A stretch of 64,000 nucleotides of DNA from Egibacteraceae bacterium (lineage in GTDB: Bacteria; Actinomycetota; Nitriliruptoria; Euzebyales; Egibacteraceae), in contig JAUJNX010000001.1 in assembly GCA_030447925.1 (NCBI GenBank), forward strand, positions 1,022,973-1,086,972, given 5' to 3'. The position numbers and the translations under genes were made by a program. The notes beneath the pieces are model-generated. The model was not told the origin of the DNA, made no database searches, and worked only from the letters and a program-made list of their open reading frames with translations. Within the stretch, counting starts at the first letter, position 1. Each line of letters opens with the position of its first letter. Shown here in pieces: positions 56,471-64,000 of the stretch.

Positions 56471-57934
56471 ATGTCGGGAACGGCACAGTTCGGCTTGACC
56501 GGTCTCGCGGTCATGGGGGCCAACCTGGCCCGCAACGTGGCGCGGCACGGCTATTCGATCGCGGTGCACAACCGCACGCAGGAGCGCACCGACGCCTTCC
56601 TCGCCCGCTACGGCGACGAGGGCGCGTTCGTCGGGACCAGCTCGGTGGAGGAGTTCGTGGGCGCCGTCGCGCGGCCGCGGCGGATCATGATCATGGTCAA
56701 GGCGGGCGACCCGGTGGACAAGGTGATCGCGGAGCTGCGCCCGCACCTGGAGCCCGGTGACGTCGTCATCGACGGTGGCAACTCCCACTTCGCCGACACC
56801 CGCCGGCGCGAGGCCGACCTGGCCGCCGACGGCCTGCTGTTCCTCGGCACGGGGGTCTCGGGCGGCGAGGAGGGGGCCCTCAACGGCCCCAGCATCATGC
56901 CGGGCGGCGCGCACGAGGCGTGGGCCGCGGTCCAGGACGTCCTCACCGCGATCGCGGCGGTGGCGCCCGACGGCACCCCGTGCGTCACCCACGTCGGCGC
57001 CGACGGCGCCGGGCACTACGTGAAGATGGTGCACAACGGCATCGAGTACGCCGACATCCAGCTGATCGCCGAGGCCTACGACCTGCTGGGCTCGGCGACG
57101 GGGATGGGCGCGGAGGAGCTGGCGAAGGTCTTCTCGCGCTGGAACGAGGGCGACCTGGAGTCGTTCCTCATCGAGATCACCGCGCGCGTGCTGGGCGCGA
57201 CCGACGCGGCCAGCGGGCGCCCGCTCGTCGACGTGATCCGCGACGAGGCCGAGCAGAAGGGCACGGGGCGCTGGTCGTCGCAGTCGGCGCTGGAGCTGGG
57301 CGTCCCCGCGACCGGCATCACCGAGGCCGTGTTCGCGCGGGTGCTGTCCAGCCAGAAGGACCAGCGCGTCGCCGCCGCGGGGCTGCTGGCCGGCCCCCGC
57401 CACGGCCCCGGGTCGCCGGCGCCCGCGGAGGGCGGGGCGGGCGTCCCCGAGGGGTTCGTCGACGACGTCCGTGACGCGCTCTACGCGTCCAAGGTCGTCG
57501 CCTACGCCCAGGGCTTCGAGCTCATCGCCGCGGCGGCGGACCAGTACGGCTGGGATGTCGACCTGGGCGCGACCGCCAGGATCTGGCGCGCGGGCTGCAT
57601 CATCCGCGCCCGCTTCCTGGACCGCATCACCGACGCCTACGCCCAGCAGCCCGACCTGCGCAACCTGCTGGTCGCCGACTACTTCCGCGAGGCGGTCGGC
57701 GACGCGCAGGAGGCCTGGCGGCGCGTGGTCGCCCACGCCGTCCGGCTGGGGGTGCCGACGCCGGCGTTCTCCTCGTCGCTGGCCTACTACGACGGGTACC
57801 GCCGCGAGCGGCTCCCCGCCAACCTCATCCAGGGCCTGCGCGACTTCTTCGGCGCCCACACCTACCGGCGGCTCGACCGCGAGGGCACGTTCCACACGAT
57901 GTGGGGCGAGGACGGGCGCGAGGTCGGGGCCTAG
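56471..57934 (+). CDS. gnd: 6-phosphogluconate dehydrogenase (decarboxylating, NADP type)
   Basis: 487 residues. The dinucleotide motif GLAVMGANLARN, VIDGGNSHFADT, GTGVSGGEEGALNGPSIMPG, catalytic Lys in GAGHYVKMVHNGIEYADIQL and the C-terminal GTHTYRRLD-like segment (FGAHTYRRLD) are all present. It makes ribulose 5-phosphate and NADPH in the pentose phosphate pathway. Length fits the long dimeric class. ATG at 56471 follows GGAGGGTGG. Confidence 0.96.
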   Translation: MSGTAQFGLTGLAVMGANLARNVARHGYSIAVHNRTQERTDAFLARYGDEGAFVGTSSVEEFVGAVARPRRIMIMVKAGDPVDKVIAELRPHLEPGDVVIDGGNSHFADTRRREADLAADGLLFLGTGVSGGEEGALNGPSIMPGGAHEAWAAVQDVLTAIAAVAPDGTPCVTHVGADGAGHYVKMVHNGIEYADIQLIAEAYDLLGSATGMGAEELAKVFSRWNEGDLESFLIEITARVLGATDAASGRPLVDVIRDEAEQKGTGRWSSQSALELGVPATGITEAVFARVLSSQKDQRVAAAGLLAGPRHGPGSPAPAEGGAGVPEGFVDDVRDALYASKVVAYAQGFELIAAAADQYGWDVDLGATARIWRAGCIIRARFLDRITDAYAQQPDLRNLLVADYFREAVGDAQEAWRRVVAHAVRLGVPTPAFSSSLAYYDGYRRERLPANLIQGLRDFFGAHTYRRLDREGTFHTMWGEDGREVGA

Positions 57935-58801
57935 GTGGTCCACCGCCTCCTGCAGGTCAGCGACACCCACCTCGCCGTCCGGCCCCGCGACGGCGACGAC
58001 GCGGCGCCCGCGGCCCGCCGCAACTGGGCGGCGCTGCGGCCGTGGCTGGCGGGGGCGGGCGCCGACGCCCTGGTGCACACCGGGGACCTGGTCCGGCTGC
58101 TGCCGGAGACCGCCGAGGACCGCGCGCTGGCGGCGGCGGAGCTCGCCGCCGTCGGCGGCACCCGGCTGGTCGTGCCGGGCAACCACGACGTCGGCCACGG
58201 CCTGCTCGACGACCCGGAGGCCAGCGTCGAGGGGCCGATTACCGCGGCGCGCGTCGCCGCGCACCGCGGAGCGTTCGGCGCCGACCGCTTCGCCCACGAG
58301 CTGGGCGCCTGGCTGCTGCTGGGCATCAACGCCCACCTGCTCGGCACCGGCATGGACGAGGAGGGCGAGCAGGACGAGTGGCTCCGGGCGACCCTGCGCG
58401 GCGCGGGTGGGCGCCCGCTGGCGCTGTTCCTGCACCTGCCGCTGTTCCTGGTCGACCCCGACGAGCCGGGCGACCACGCCACGCGCACGATCACGGTGCC
58501 CGCGGGGCCGCGCCGGCGCCTGCTCGACGCGCTGGGGCCCGGCCTGCGCCTGGTCGCGTCGGGTCACCTGCACCAGCACCGCAGCGCCGTCGTGGGCGGC
58601 GTCGCCCACGTCTGGGCGCCCAGCGCGGCGTTCACCTTCCCGCCCATCCCGGACATCGCGCCGCTGACCGACCCGCAGCCGCCGGTCACCGGCGTCCTGG
58701 AGTACCGCCTGACCGACCGCGCGCTGACCTGGGGCCGCCCCCCCGTCCCCGGCCTGGAGCCCTACGAGTACCGGCCGCGGAGCATGAGGACCTCGGACTA
58801 G
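57935..58801 (+). CDS. calcineurin-like metallophosphoesterase
   Basis: 288 residues. Metal motifs in order: DTHLA near residue 10, TGDLVRLL near 49, GNHDVGH near 88, and GHLHQHR near 209. It resembles CpdA/Icc-type cyclic-nucleotide phosphodiesterases; substrate unknown. GTG at 57935 directly follows the gnd stop with no gap, so the pair is co-transcribed. The stop TAG shares CTAG (58798-58801) with the convergent ABC ATPase stop. Confidence 0.88.
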   Translation: MVHRLLQVSDTHLAVRPRDGDDAAPAARRNWAALRPWLAGAGADALVHTGDLVRLLPETAEDRALAAAELAAVGGTRLVVPGNHDVGHGLLDDPEASVEGPITAARVAAHRGAFGADRFAHELGAWLLLGINAHLLGTGMDEEGEQDEWLRATLRGAGGRPLALFLHLPLFLVDPDEPGDHATRTITVPAGPRRRLLDALGPGLRLVASGHLHQHRSAVVGGVAHVWAPSAAFTFPPIPDIAPLTDPQPPVTGVLEYRLTDRALTWGRPPVPGLEPYEYRPRSMRTSD

Positions 58802-59493
58802 CGGGCGGCGCGGCGCCGGACCCGCAGGGTGCCGTGCTCCAGGACCAGGCGGCGGTCGGCGTGGGCGGCGACGTCCATGTCGTGGGTGATCATCACGATC
58901 GTGCGCCCCTCCTCGTGCAGCTGGGCGAACAGCCGCAGGACCTCCGCGCCCGAGGTCGCGTCGAGGTTGCCGGTGGGCTCGTCGGCGAGCAGCAGCGCGG
59001 GGTCGTTCACCAGCGCGCGCGCGATCGCGACGCGCTGCATCTGCCCGCCCGACAGCTGCGACGAGTCGTGCTGCACGCGGTCGGCGAGCCCGACCTGGGT
59101 GAGGGCGGTCAGCGCCCGCGCCTCCCGCTCCGCCGCGCCGACGCGGGCGTACAGCAGCGGCGTGGCGACGTTCTCCAGGGCCGAGGTCCGCGGCAGCAGG
59201 TTGAAGCGCTGGAAGACCATCCCCAGGTCGCGGTTGCGGACCCGCGCGCGGCTGCGGTCGTCCAGCCGGCTGACGTCCCTGCCGGCCAGCAGGTAGGTCC
59301 CGCCGTCGGGCTGGTCCAGCAGCCCGATGATGTTGAGCAGCGTGGACTTGCCGGATCCCGACGCGCCGAGGATGGCCACCCACTCGCCGGGGGCGACGTC
59401 GACGTCCACACCGGTGAGCACGGGCAGCACCTCGGGACCGGTGCGGTAGGTGCGGCGGACCCCGCGCATCGACAGCACCGCACCCGTGGTCAC
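58798..59493 (-). CDS. ABC exporter ATPase (MacB/LolD-type)
   Basis: 231 residues. Walker A GASGSGKST near residue 41, Q-loop VFQRFNLLP, signature LSGGQMQRVAIARAL, Walker B LLLADEPTGNLD and switch His in ITHDMD. Sequence type is the LolD/MacB exporter group. It is divergent from the adaptor and permease genes, sharing an 84-bp intergenic region with them. GTG at 59493. Confidence 0.92.
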   Translation of the reverse strand: MTTGAVLSMRGVRRTYRTGPEVLPVLTGVDVDVAPGEWVAILGASGSGKSTLLNIIGLLDQPDGGTYLLAGRDVSRLDDRSRARVRNRDLGMVFQRFNLLPRTSALENVATPLLYARVGAAEREARALTALTQVGLADRVQHDSSQLSGGQMQRVAIARALVNDPALLLADEPTGNLDATSGAEVLRLFAQLHEEGRTIVMITHDMDVAAHADRRLVLEHGTLRVRRRAAR

Positions 59494-59577
59494 CTGCCGC
59501 CCGCTCCCCGTCTACCCTGCCCTTGGAGGATGCCGCCCGTCGGTCGGGACGGCCGGCGCCTCGTCTGCGGAGGCAGC

Positions 59578-60690
59578 ATGACAGAGACGCGACCCCTGCG
59601 GGACACGACGGCCCTGGCGGAGCAGGACGGGCCGGTCGTACGCGCCCGCCCGCCACGGCGGCCCGCGCCGGGCTGGCTGGTCGCGGGCGTGGCCGTCGCG
59701 CTCGTGCTCGGCGGGTTGCTGGCCTGGCGGCTGCTCCCCGGCTCGGCGCAGGCGGAGGACTCGGCCTGGATCACCCAGGAGGCCCGCGTCGCCGACCTGG
59801 AGGACCGGGTGGAGGCGGCCGCGACCGTCGCCTACCCGCAGTCGGCCACCGCCGACCTGCGCGTCGCCGCGGCCGGCACCGTCACCGCGGTCGGGCTGCG
59901 CGAGGGCGACCGCCCGGGGCCCCTGGCCGTCGTCCTGGAGGTCGGCGACGCGCCCGTCGCGGCGCTGCCCAGCCCGCTGCCGCTGTACCGCGACCTCGCC
60001 GAGGGCGCGGAGGGCGCCGACGTCGAGGCCCTGGAGAACGCCCTGCGCGCCGCCGGCCACGACCCGGGCCCGCCCGACGCGGTCTTCGACGCCACCACCA
60101 CCGCGGCGCTGCAGGACTGGCAGGCCGCGACCGGGCTGGAGGAGACCGGCGTCCTGAGCCTCGCCCAGGTCGTGTGGCTGCCGCCCGGCGGGCAGGTGAC
60201 GGCCGTGGCCGTGCGCCCCGGCGACCCGGTGGCCCCGGGGACGCCGCTGGGCTCGGTCGCCGACCCGGCCGGGCTGGTCGTCGAGGCGTCGCTGGACCAG
60301 GCCGACGTGGCCCGGGTCGCGGGCGGGGCGACCGCGGAGGTGGAACTGGACGCGCTCGCCGACCCGGTGGCCGCGACCGTCGAGGCCGTGGCCGTGACCC
60401 CGGGGGAGGACGGGACCTACCGGGCCACGCTGCGCCCGGCGGCGCTGCCGGAGGGCCTGCGCGCGGGCATGCAGGGCACCGCGCAGGTGCTCGCCGGGGT
60501 GCGCACGGGGGTCGTCGTGGTCCCGACCGGCGCGGTCGCGGGCACGGCGGCCGACGCGACGGTGCGCGTCCTGGTCGACGGGGAGCCGCAGACGCGGCCC
60601 GTCGAGCTGGGCCTGGTCACCACCGACGGCGCCGAGATCGTGTCCGGCGTGGCCGCGGGCGACGCGATCGTCGTGGGCGAGCGCGGGTGA
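59578..60690 (+). CDS. HlyD/MacA-type efflux adaptor with peptidoglycan-binding domain
   Basis: 370 residues. One N-terminal membrane helix (about 33-55), then an adaptor barrel interrupted by a PG_binding_1 domain (about 143-190: GADVEALENALRAAGHDPGP, then TTAALQDWQAATGLEETG). The C-terminal part has PGDPVAPGTPLGSVADPAGL, a lipoyl-like repeat. The insertion suits a wall-associated exporter in a Gram-positive cell. ATG at 59578 with GGAGGC before it. Confidence 0.88.
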   Translation: MTETRPLRDTTALAEQDGPVVRARPPRRPAPGWLVAGVAVALVLGGLLAWRLLPGSAQAEDSAWITQEARVADLEDRVEAAATVAYPQSATADLRVAAAGTVTAVGLREGDRPGPLAVVLEVGDAPVAALPSPLPLYRDLAEGAEGADVEALENALRAAGHDPGPPDAVFDATTTAALQDWQAATGLEETGVLSLAQVVWLPPGGQVTAVAVRPGDPVAPGTPLGSVADPAGLVVEASLDQADVARVAGGATAEVELDALADPVAATVEAVAVTPGEDGTYRATLRPAALPEGLRAGMQGTAQVLAGVRTGVVVVPTGAVAGTAADATVRVLVDGEPQTRPVELGLVTTDGAEIVSGVAAGDAIVVGERG

Positions 60691-60697
60691 CCCGCCG

Positions 60698-61975
60698 GTG
60701 ACCGGCGCCCTGCTGCTGCTCGCCGTCAACCGGCTGCGGGTCAACCTGCTGCGCTCCGCCCTGACCGTGCTGGGGATCGTGATCGGGATCGCCGCGGTCG
60801 TGTCACTGGTGTCGCTGGGCAGCGCCGTCCAGCGCTCCATCGACGAGCAGTTCGCCGGCCTGGGCGCGGGGACCCTCACCGTCCAGCCCGGCGGCGACGC
60901 CGTGGTGAACCGGGTGGCGGAGAGCCAGGGCGGTGGCCTCAGCGGGGCGCGGCCCGGCGCCCGCCAGGCCGCCGGCATAAGCGGCGGGCAGGACACGGGC
61001 GCCGAGCCCCAGCTGGCCGCCGTCGCGGCCCGGCCCGGCGCGCGCGCTGTCGCGCCCGTCGCGCGCTCCCGCGTCGAGGTCACCCCGGCCGCGGGCGGTG
61101 CGACGGTCAGCGCGGACCTGCTGGCCACCACGAGCGCGCTGGCGGAGACCGAGGCGTTCGACCTGGCCGCCGGGACCTTCCTGTCGGACCTGACCGCCCA
61201 GCGGCGCCTGCCGGTGGCGGTGCTGGGGGCGCGGCTCGCGGAGGACCTGGGGCTGGACCCGCAGGAGGCGGTCGGCACCGACCTGCGGGTGGACCGCCGC
61301 ACCTACACCGTCGTCGGGGTGCTCGAGGAGGTCGGCGGGGCCAGCTTCGTCAGCGCCGACGGCGGCCTGATCGTCCCGCTGGACACCGCCGCCGGGTCGC
61401 TGCTGGACAGCGACCCGGCCTACGACCAGATCCGCGTGCTGGCGACCGAGAGCGCCGAGGCGACGCTGGCCGCCGACGTGACCGCCGCCCTGCGCGACCT
61501 GCGCGGCATCGCGGAGGGCGACGACGAGGACTTCTCGATCGTGGAGGCCACCGCGATCATCGAGGTCGCCGACCAGACCTCGTCGACCCTGACGACGCTG
61601 ATCAGCGTGATCGGGGCGATCTCGCTGATCGTCGGCGCGATCGGGATCGCGAACATGATGCTGGTCGCGGTGCGCGAGCGGACCCGCGAGATCGGCGTCC
61701 GCCGCGCCGTCGGCGCCACCCGCTTCGACATCACCGCCCAGTTCCTTGTCGAGTCGGTCGTCCTGAGCGTGCTGGGCGGGGCGATCGGCGCCGCCCTGGG
61801 CGTCCTGCTCGCGACGACCCTCGCGGGCGGCCTGCTGGGCGTCGCCGCGGTGGTCTCCACCCCCTCCATCGTCCTGGCCCTGGTCGTGTCCTTCGTCGTG
61901 GGCGTCCTGGCCGGCATCGGCCCCGCCTACCAGGCCGCCTCCGTCGACCCCACCGCCGCCCTCCGCTACGAGTGA
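60698..61975 (+). CDS. ABC exporter permease (MacB/FtsX type)
   Basis: 425 residues with four membrane helices: one at the N-terminus (ALTVLGIVIGIAAVVSLVSL), a large MacB-type outer domain, then three near the C-terminus including ISVIGAISLIVGAIGIANMM. The conserved VRERTREIGVRRAVGATR coupling helix is intact. With the adaptor gene 7 bp upstream and the divergent ATPase it forms a complete MacAB-like exporter; cargo unknown. GTG at 60698. Confidence 0.92.
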   Translation: MTGALLLLAVNRLRVNLLRSALTVLGIVIGIAAVVSLVSLGSAVQRSIDEQFAGLGAGTLTVQPGGDAVVNRVAESQGGGLSGARPGARQAAGISGGQDTGAEPQLAAVAARPGARAVAPVARSRVEVTPAAGGATVSADLLATTSALAETEAFDLAAGTFLSDLTAQRRLPVAVLGARLAEDLGLDPQEAVGTDLRVDRRTYTVVGVLEEVGGASFVSADGGLIVPLDTAAGSLLDSDPAYDQIRVLATESAEATLAADVTAALRDLRGIAEGDDEDFSIVEATAIIEVADQTSSTLTTLISVIGAISLIVGAIGIANMMLVAVRERTREIGVRRAVGATRFDITAQFLVESVVLSVLGGAIGAALGVLLATTLAGGLLGVAAVVSTPSIVLALVVSFVVGVLAGIGPAYQAASVDPTAALRYE

Positions 61976-62006
61976 CCGGCCCTGATCGCGGACCAGGTGG
62001 CGGCGC

Positions 62007-62474
62007 TCAGTCGTCCAGGGTGGTCATCAGGGCGGTGAGGAGCTCCTCCTGGAGCCAGCCCAGCCAGGTCAGGGCGATGGTGGTGGGGTCGGTGCGGGCG
62101 GCGGCGCGGCGCCACTGGGACTCGTCGGTGATGCCCACGACCATGGCCAGGGTCAGCCGCGCGTCGTTCAGGGCCGACAGCCAGGCGTCGGCCTGCTCGG
62201 GGGTCAGGTCCGCCGTCCACACCCCGCGGCGGACGGCGCCGCCGTCCAGCGTGGCGGCGAAGTCCTCCACGGCGGCGAGGCGGTCGTCGGCAGGGCTGGT
62301 GCCGACGAGCTGGCGGTACTCCAGCTCGTCCATCGGGTCGTCGTAGGCGGCGGGGAACAGCCGCTCCCGCACCCAGCCGGACCCGGTGTCCAGGTCGCGG
62401 TCGCCGGACAGCAGCGGGCGGAGCTGGCCGGGCAGGCTGCGCAGCAGGTCGCGCTCGCGGGTGCCCAGGCGCAC
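62007..62474 (-). CDS. DUF2017 family protein, 5' end probably frameshifted
   Basis: 155 residues from GTG at 62474: ERDLLRSLPGQLRPLL, DELEYRQLVGTSPADDRLAA, and DAWLSALNDARLTLAMVVGI are DUF2017 marks. The family usually begins ~15 residues earlier; such residues (VRRLSEGGYRVRLG) are encoded upstream and connect to an ATG at 62521 if one G is restored in the run near 62505. The partner of clpS in many actinobacteria, role unknown. Confidence 0.85.
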   Translation of the reverse strand: MRLGTRERDLLRSLPGQLRPLLSGDRDLDTGSGWVRERLFPAAYDDPMDELEYRQLVGTSPADDRLAAVEDFAATLDGGAVRRGVWTADLTPEQADAWLSALNDARLTLAMVVGITDESQWRRAAARTDPTTIALTWLGWLQEELLTALMTTLDD

Positions 62475-62522
62475 GCGGTACCCGCCCTCCGACAGCCGAC
62501 GGACCCCCTGCCCAGCGCCATG

Positions 62523-62825
62523 TCAGTCCCGCGACAGCGTCGCCTGCAGCCCGTGGGCGTGCAGGCGGGTGACGTCGCTCTCGGACTTCTCGCGCGGGCC
62601 GCTGGCCACGATCGCCTTGCCCTCGTGGTGGATCTGGAGCATCAGGCGGTTCGCGGTCGGCTCGTCGTGCCCGAACAGCTTGCGCAGCACGAACACGACG
62701 TAGGTCATCAACGTCACCGGGTCGTTCCAGACGATGACGTTCCAGGGCCGGTCGCGCTCGTCCCGCTCGTCCTCGGCGGGATCGTCCACGCGCTCCGGCG
62801 CGATCAGCGGTGCGGCGGTGGACAT
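62523..62825 (-). CDS. clpS: ATP-dependent Clp protease adaptor ClpS
   Basis: 100 residues. The core [20 protein letters not shown], then [16 protein letters not shown] carries the Asn-Asp pair that binds N-degron substrates. The N-terminal 25 residues are acidic and flexible. It delivers substrates to ClpC/ClpA. It is followed one base later by the likely DUF2017 start, and is divergent from the histidine phosphatase. Confidence 0.95.
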   Translation of the reverse strand: MSTAAPLIAPERVDDPAEDERDERDRPWNVIVWNDPVTLMTYVVFVLRKLFGHDEPTANRLMLQIHHEGKAIVASGPREKSESDVTRLHAHGLQATLSRD

Positions 62826-62850
62826 CTGGCCGTCAGCCTACCCTCGCGCC

Positions 62851-63525
62851 ATGGAGCGACGAGCATGGATCATCCGCCACGGCCAGAGCGAGTCCAACGC
62901 GGGCCTGGCCACCCAGAGCGCCGGGAGCGCGCGGCTGACCGACCGCGGCCGCGCGCAGGCCCGCCACGGCGCCGCGGCGTTCCCCTCGGCGCCCGACCTG
63001 ATCGTCGTGTCCCCCTACGAGCGCGCGGTCGAGACCGCGGCCCCGACCGTCGAGCGGTTCCCGCGGACCCCGGTGGTGACCTGGCCGGTCGAGGAGTTCA
63101 CCTACCTGTCGGCGGCCAACCGCAAGGGCACCGACAACGACACCCGCCGGCCGCTGGTGCGCGCCTTCTGGGACCGGGCCGACCCGTTCCACGTCGACGG
63201 CGAGGGGGCGGAGTCCTTCGCCGGGTTCCTGGAGCGGGTGCGCGCGGCGCTGGACCGCCTGGCCGACGGGGACGCGCCCTTCACGGCGGTCTTCGGCCAC
63301 GGCCTGTTCCAGCGCGCGCTGCTGTGGCTGCTCCTGGTCGGGCCGGTCGAGCCGACGCCGGCCGCGATGCGGGCCTGCCGGGCGTTCGCCACCGGGACGC
63401 CGACGCCCAACGGCGCGATCGTGCCGCTGCGCCTGGACGGGGCCCGCACCTGGACCTCCGCGGTCCGCACCGACCACCTGCCGGCGGACCTGGTCGACGC
63501 GCTCACCTGGGACCCGGCCGAGTAG
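62851..63525 (+). CDS. histidine phosphatase (phosphoglycerate-mutase-like) family protein
   Basis: 224 residues. The phospho-His motif RHGQSESN lies near residues 9-16, SPYERAVETA near 62, and the second His in FGHGLFQRALL near 151. The overall form is a cofactor-dependent phosphatase; substrate unknown. ATG at 62851 is 25 bp from the divergent clpS start. Confidence 0.9.
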   Translation: MERRAWIIRHGQSESNAGLATQSAGSARLTDRGRAQARHGAAAFPSAPDLIVVSPYERAVETAAPTVERFPRTPVVTWPVEEFTYLSAANRKGTDNDTRRPLVRAFWDRADPFHVDGEGAESFAGFLERVRAALDRLADGDAPFTAVFGHGLFQRALLWLLLVGPVEPTPAAMRACRAFATGTPTPNGAIVPLRLDGARTWTSAVRTDHLPADLVDALTWDPAE

Positions 63526-63526
63526 C

Positions 63527-64000
63527 TCAGCCCTCGCCGGGCAGCAGGGGGACACCGGTCGCGTCGCGGGGCGTCGCGTCGGGGCGCATGCCCCTGTAGA
63601 CGGGGGCGCGCAGGCGGCTGACCTCGGTGCGTTCGGTGTACTCGACCAGGCAGACGAGGTCGGGGCGGACCCAGCGGGCCCGCCGCCGTCGGGGCTGGGC
63701 CTCCGGGGGCAGGCGGGTGAGGTCCGCGAACGGCGGCGCGTCCGCCTCGCGCTCCTCCAGCAGGGCGAGGACGCGGGCGAGCTCGGCGTCGTCGAAGCCC
63801 GAGCCCACCCGGCCCACGTACTCCAGGGTCGGCGCCCCGCCCTCCGGCCGCGGTTCCAGGAAGCCCACCAGGAGCGCGCCGACGGTGCCCCCGCGCGCGC
63901 CCTCGCCGGGCAGCCAGCCGCCGACGACCGCCAGCGCGCGGGACCGCGCCTTGACCTTGCGCCAGTCCGGTGACCGCCGGCCGGGGTGGTAGCGCGAGGT
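63527..64000 (-). CDS. ATP-dependent DNA ligase, C-terminal part (partial)
   Basis: Only the last 157 residues are in the window; the gene continues past the right edge. The visible SRYHPGRRSPDWRKVKARS is ligase motif V-like, then VVGGWLPGEGARGGTVGALL and the OB-fold end (ARWVRPDLVCLVEYTE...LRAPVYRGMRPD) match LigC/LigD-type ligases. It may act in end joining or repair, but the N-terminal domains that would tell LigC from LigD are not visible. Confidence 0.88.
   Translation of the reverse strand, partial: TSRYHPGRRSPDWRKVKARSRALAVVGGWLPGEGARGGTVGALLVGFLEPRPEGGAPTLEYVGRVGSGFDDAELARVLALLEEREADAPPFADLTRLPPEAQPRRRRARWVRPDLVCLVEYTERTEVSRLRAPVYRGMRPDATPRDATGVPLLPGEG

Overview
The window is very GC-rich, densely packed DNA with many GTG starts and 1- or 4-base overlaps between neighbouring genes. 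Gene content is actinobacterial: an O-methyltransferase/sigE/rseA/htrA/tatB/mrp block in the order known from Mycobacterium, a DUF3151 protein, clpS next to a DUF2017 gene, and a cell-wall-binding-repeat-2 exoprotein. The last of these hints at a deep lineage such as Nitriliruptoria/Euzebyales, but that placement is inference. No rRNA, tRNA, CRISPR array or prophage was seen.

Layout. 0-2 kb: SpoIIM-like (partial), RDD and alpha/beta-hydrolase genes. 2-13 kb is a nucleic-acid repair and stress block: SbcCD nuclease, a HEPN/MNT toxin-antitoxin pair (hepT/mntA), a small kinase, DUF3151, and the Pnkp/Hen1 RNA-repair operon. 14.5-19.6 kb: a phenylacetate operon, paaX-paaABCD plus an aldehyde dehydrogenase, behind a paired palindromic operator. 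19.6-26.5 kb: AIM24 protein, lipoprotein, CWB2/ScyD-like exoprotein, cupin, pepA and a membrane protein. 26.5-35.2 kb: the sigma-E envelope-stress locus (methyltransferase, sigE, rseA, rseB-like, htrA, tatB), then PAP2 phosphatase, LppM-like lipoprotein, an orphan GspE-type ATPase with zinc ribbons, and mrp. 35.2-37.7 kb: a disturbed region with a decapitated serine hydrolase and a tandem duplication of a gene 3' end. 37.8-46.2 kb: NUDIX, tldE/tldD, acyl-CoA dehydrogenase, PHP phosphoesterase, an FHA-LuxR regulator, a candidate structured RNA, an inositol-phosphatase-like gene and ltrA. 46.3-49.2 kb: a badly frameshifted DEAD-box helicase with rhodanese.

49.3-55.7 kb holds the most unusual locus: a TPR-CHAT (caspase-like) protease gene, an ECF-type sigma factor and a 160-aa partner on one strand, with a subtilisin-like S8 protease transcribed divergently. 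A 1,074-bp IS5-type element with intact ends and a TA (or CTAG) target duplication splits the TPR-CHAT gene; removing it restores the frame at the junction. 55.8-64 kb: TetR, gnd, a metallophosphoesterase, a MacAB-like exporter, DUF2017, clpS, a histidine phosphatase and the C-terminus of an ATP-dependent DNA ligase.

A caution for every user of this sequence: about twenty apparent 1-2 base indels interrupt conserved genes (sbcC, paaC, rseB-like, gspE, helicase, S8, TPR-CHAT, DUF2017 and others). Many lie in or beside G/C runs and many look like lost bases. This pattern fits consensus or assembly error better than mass gene decay, so 'broken' genes should not be read as biological without resequencing. 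The IS insertion is different: it has matched ends and a target duplication, so it looks real.
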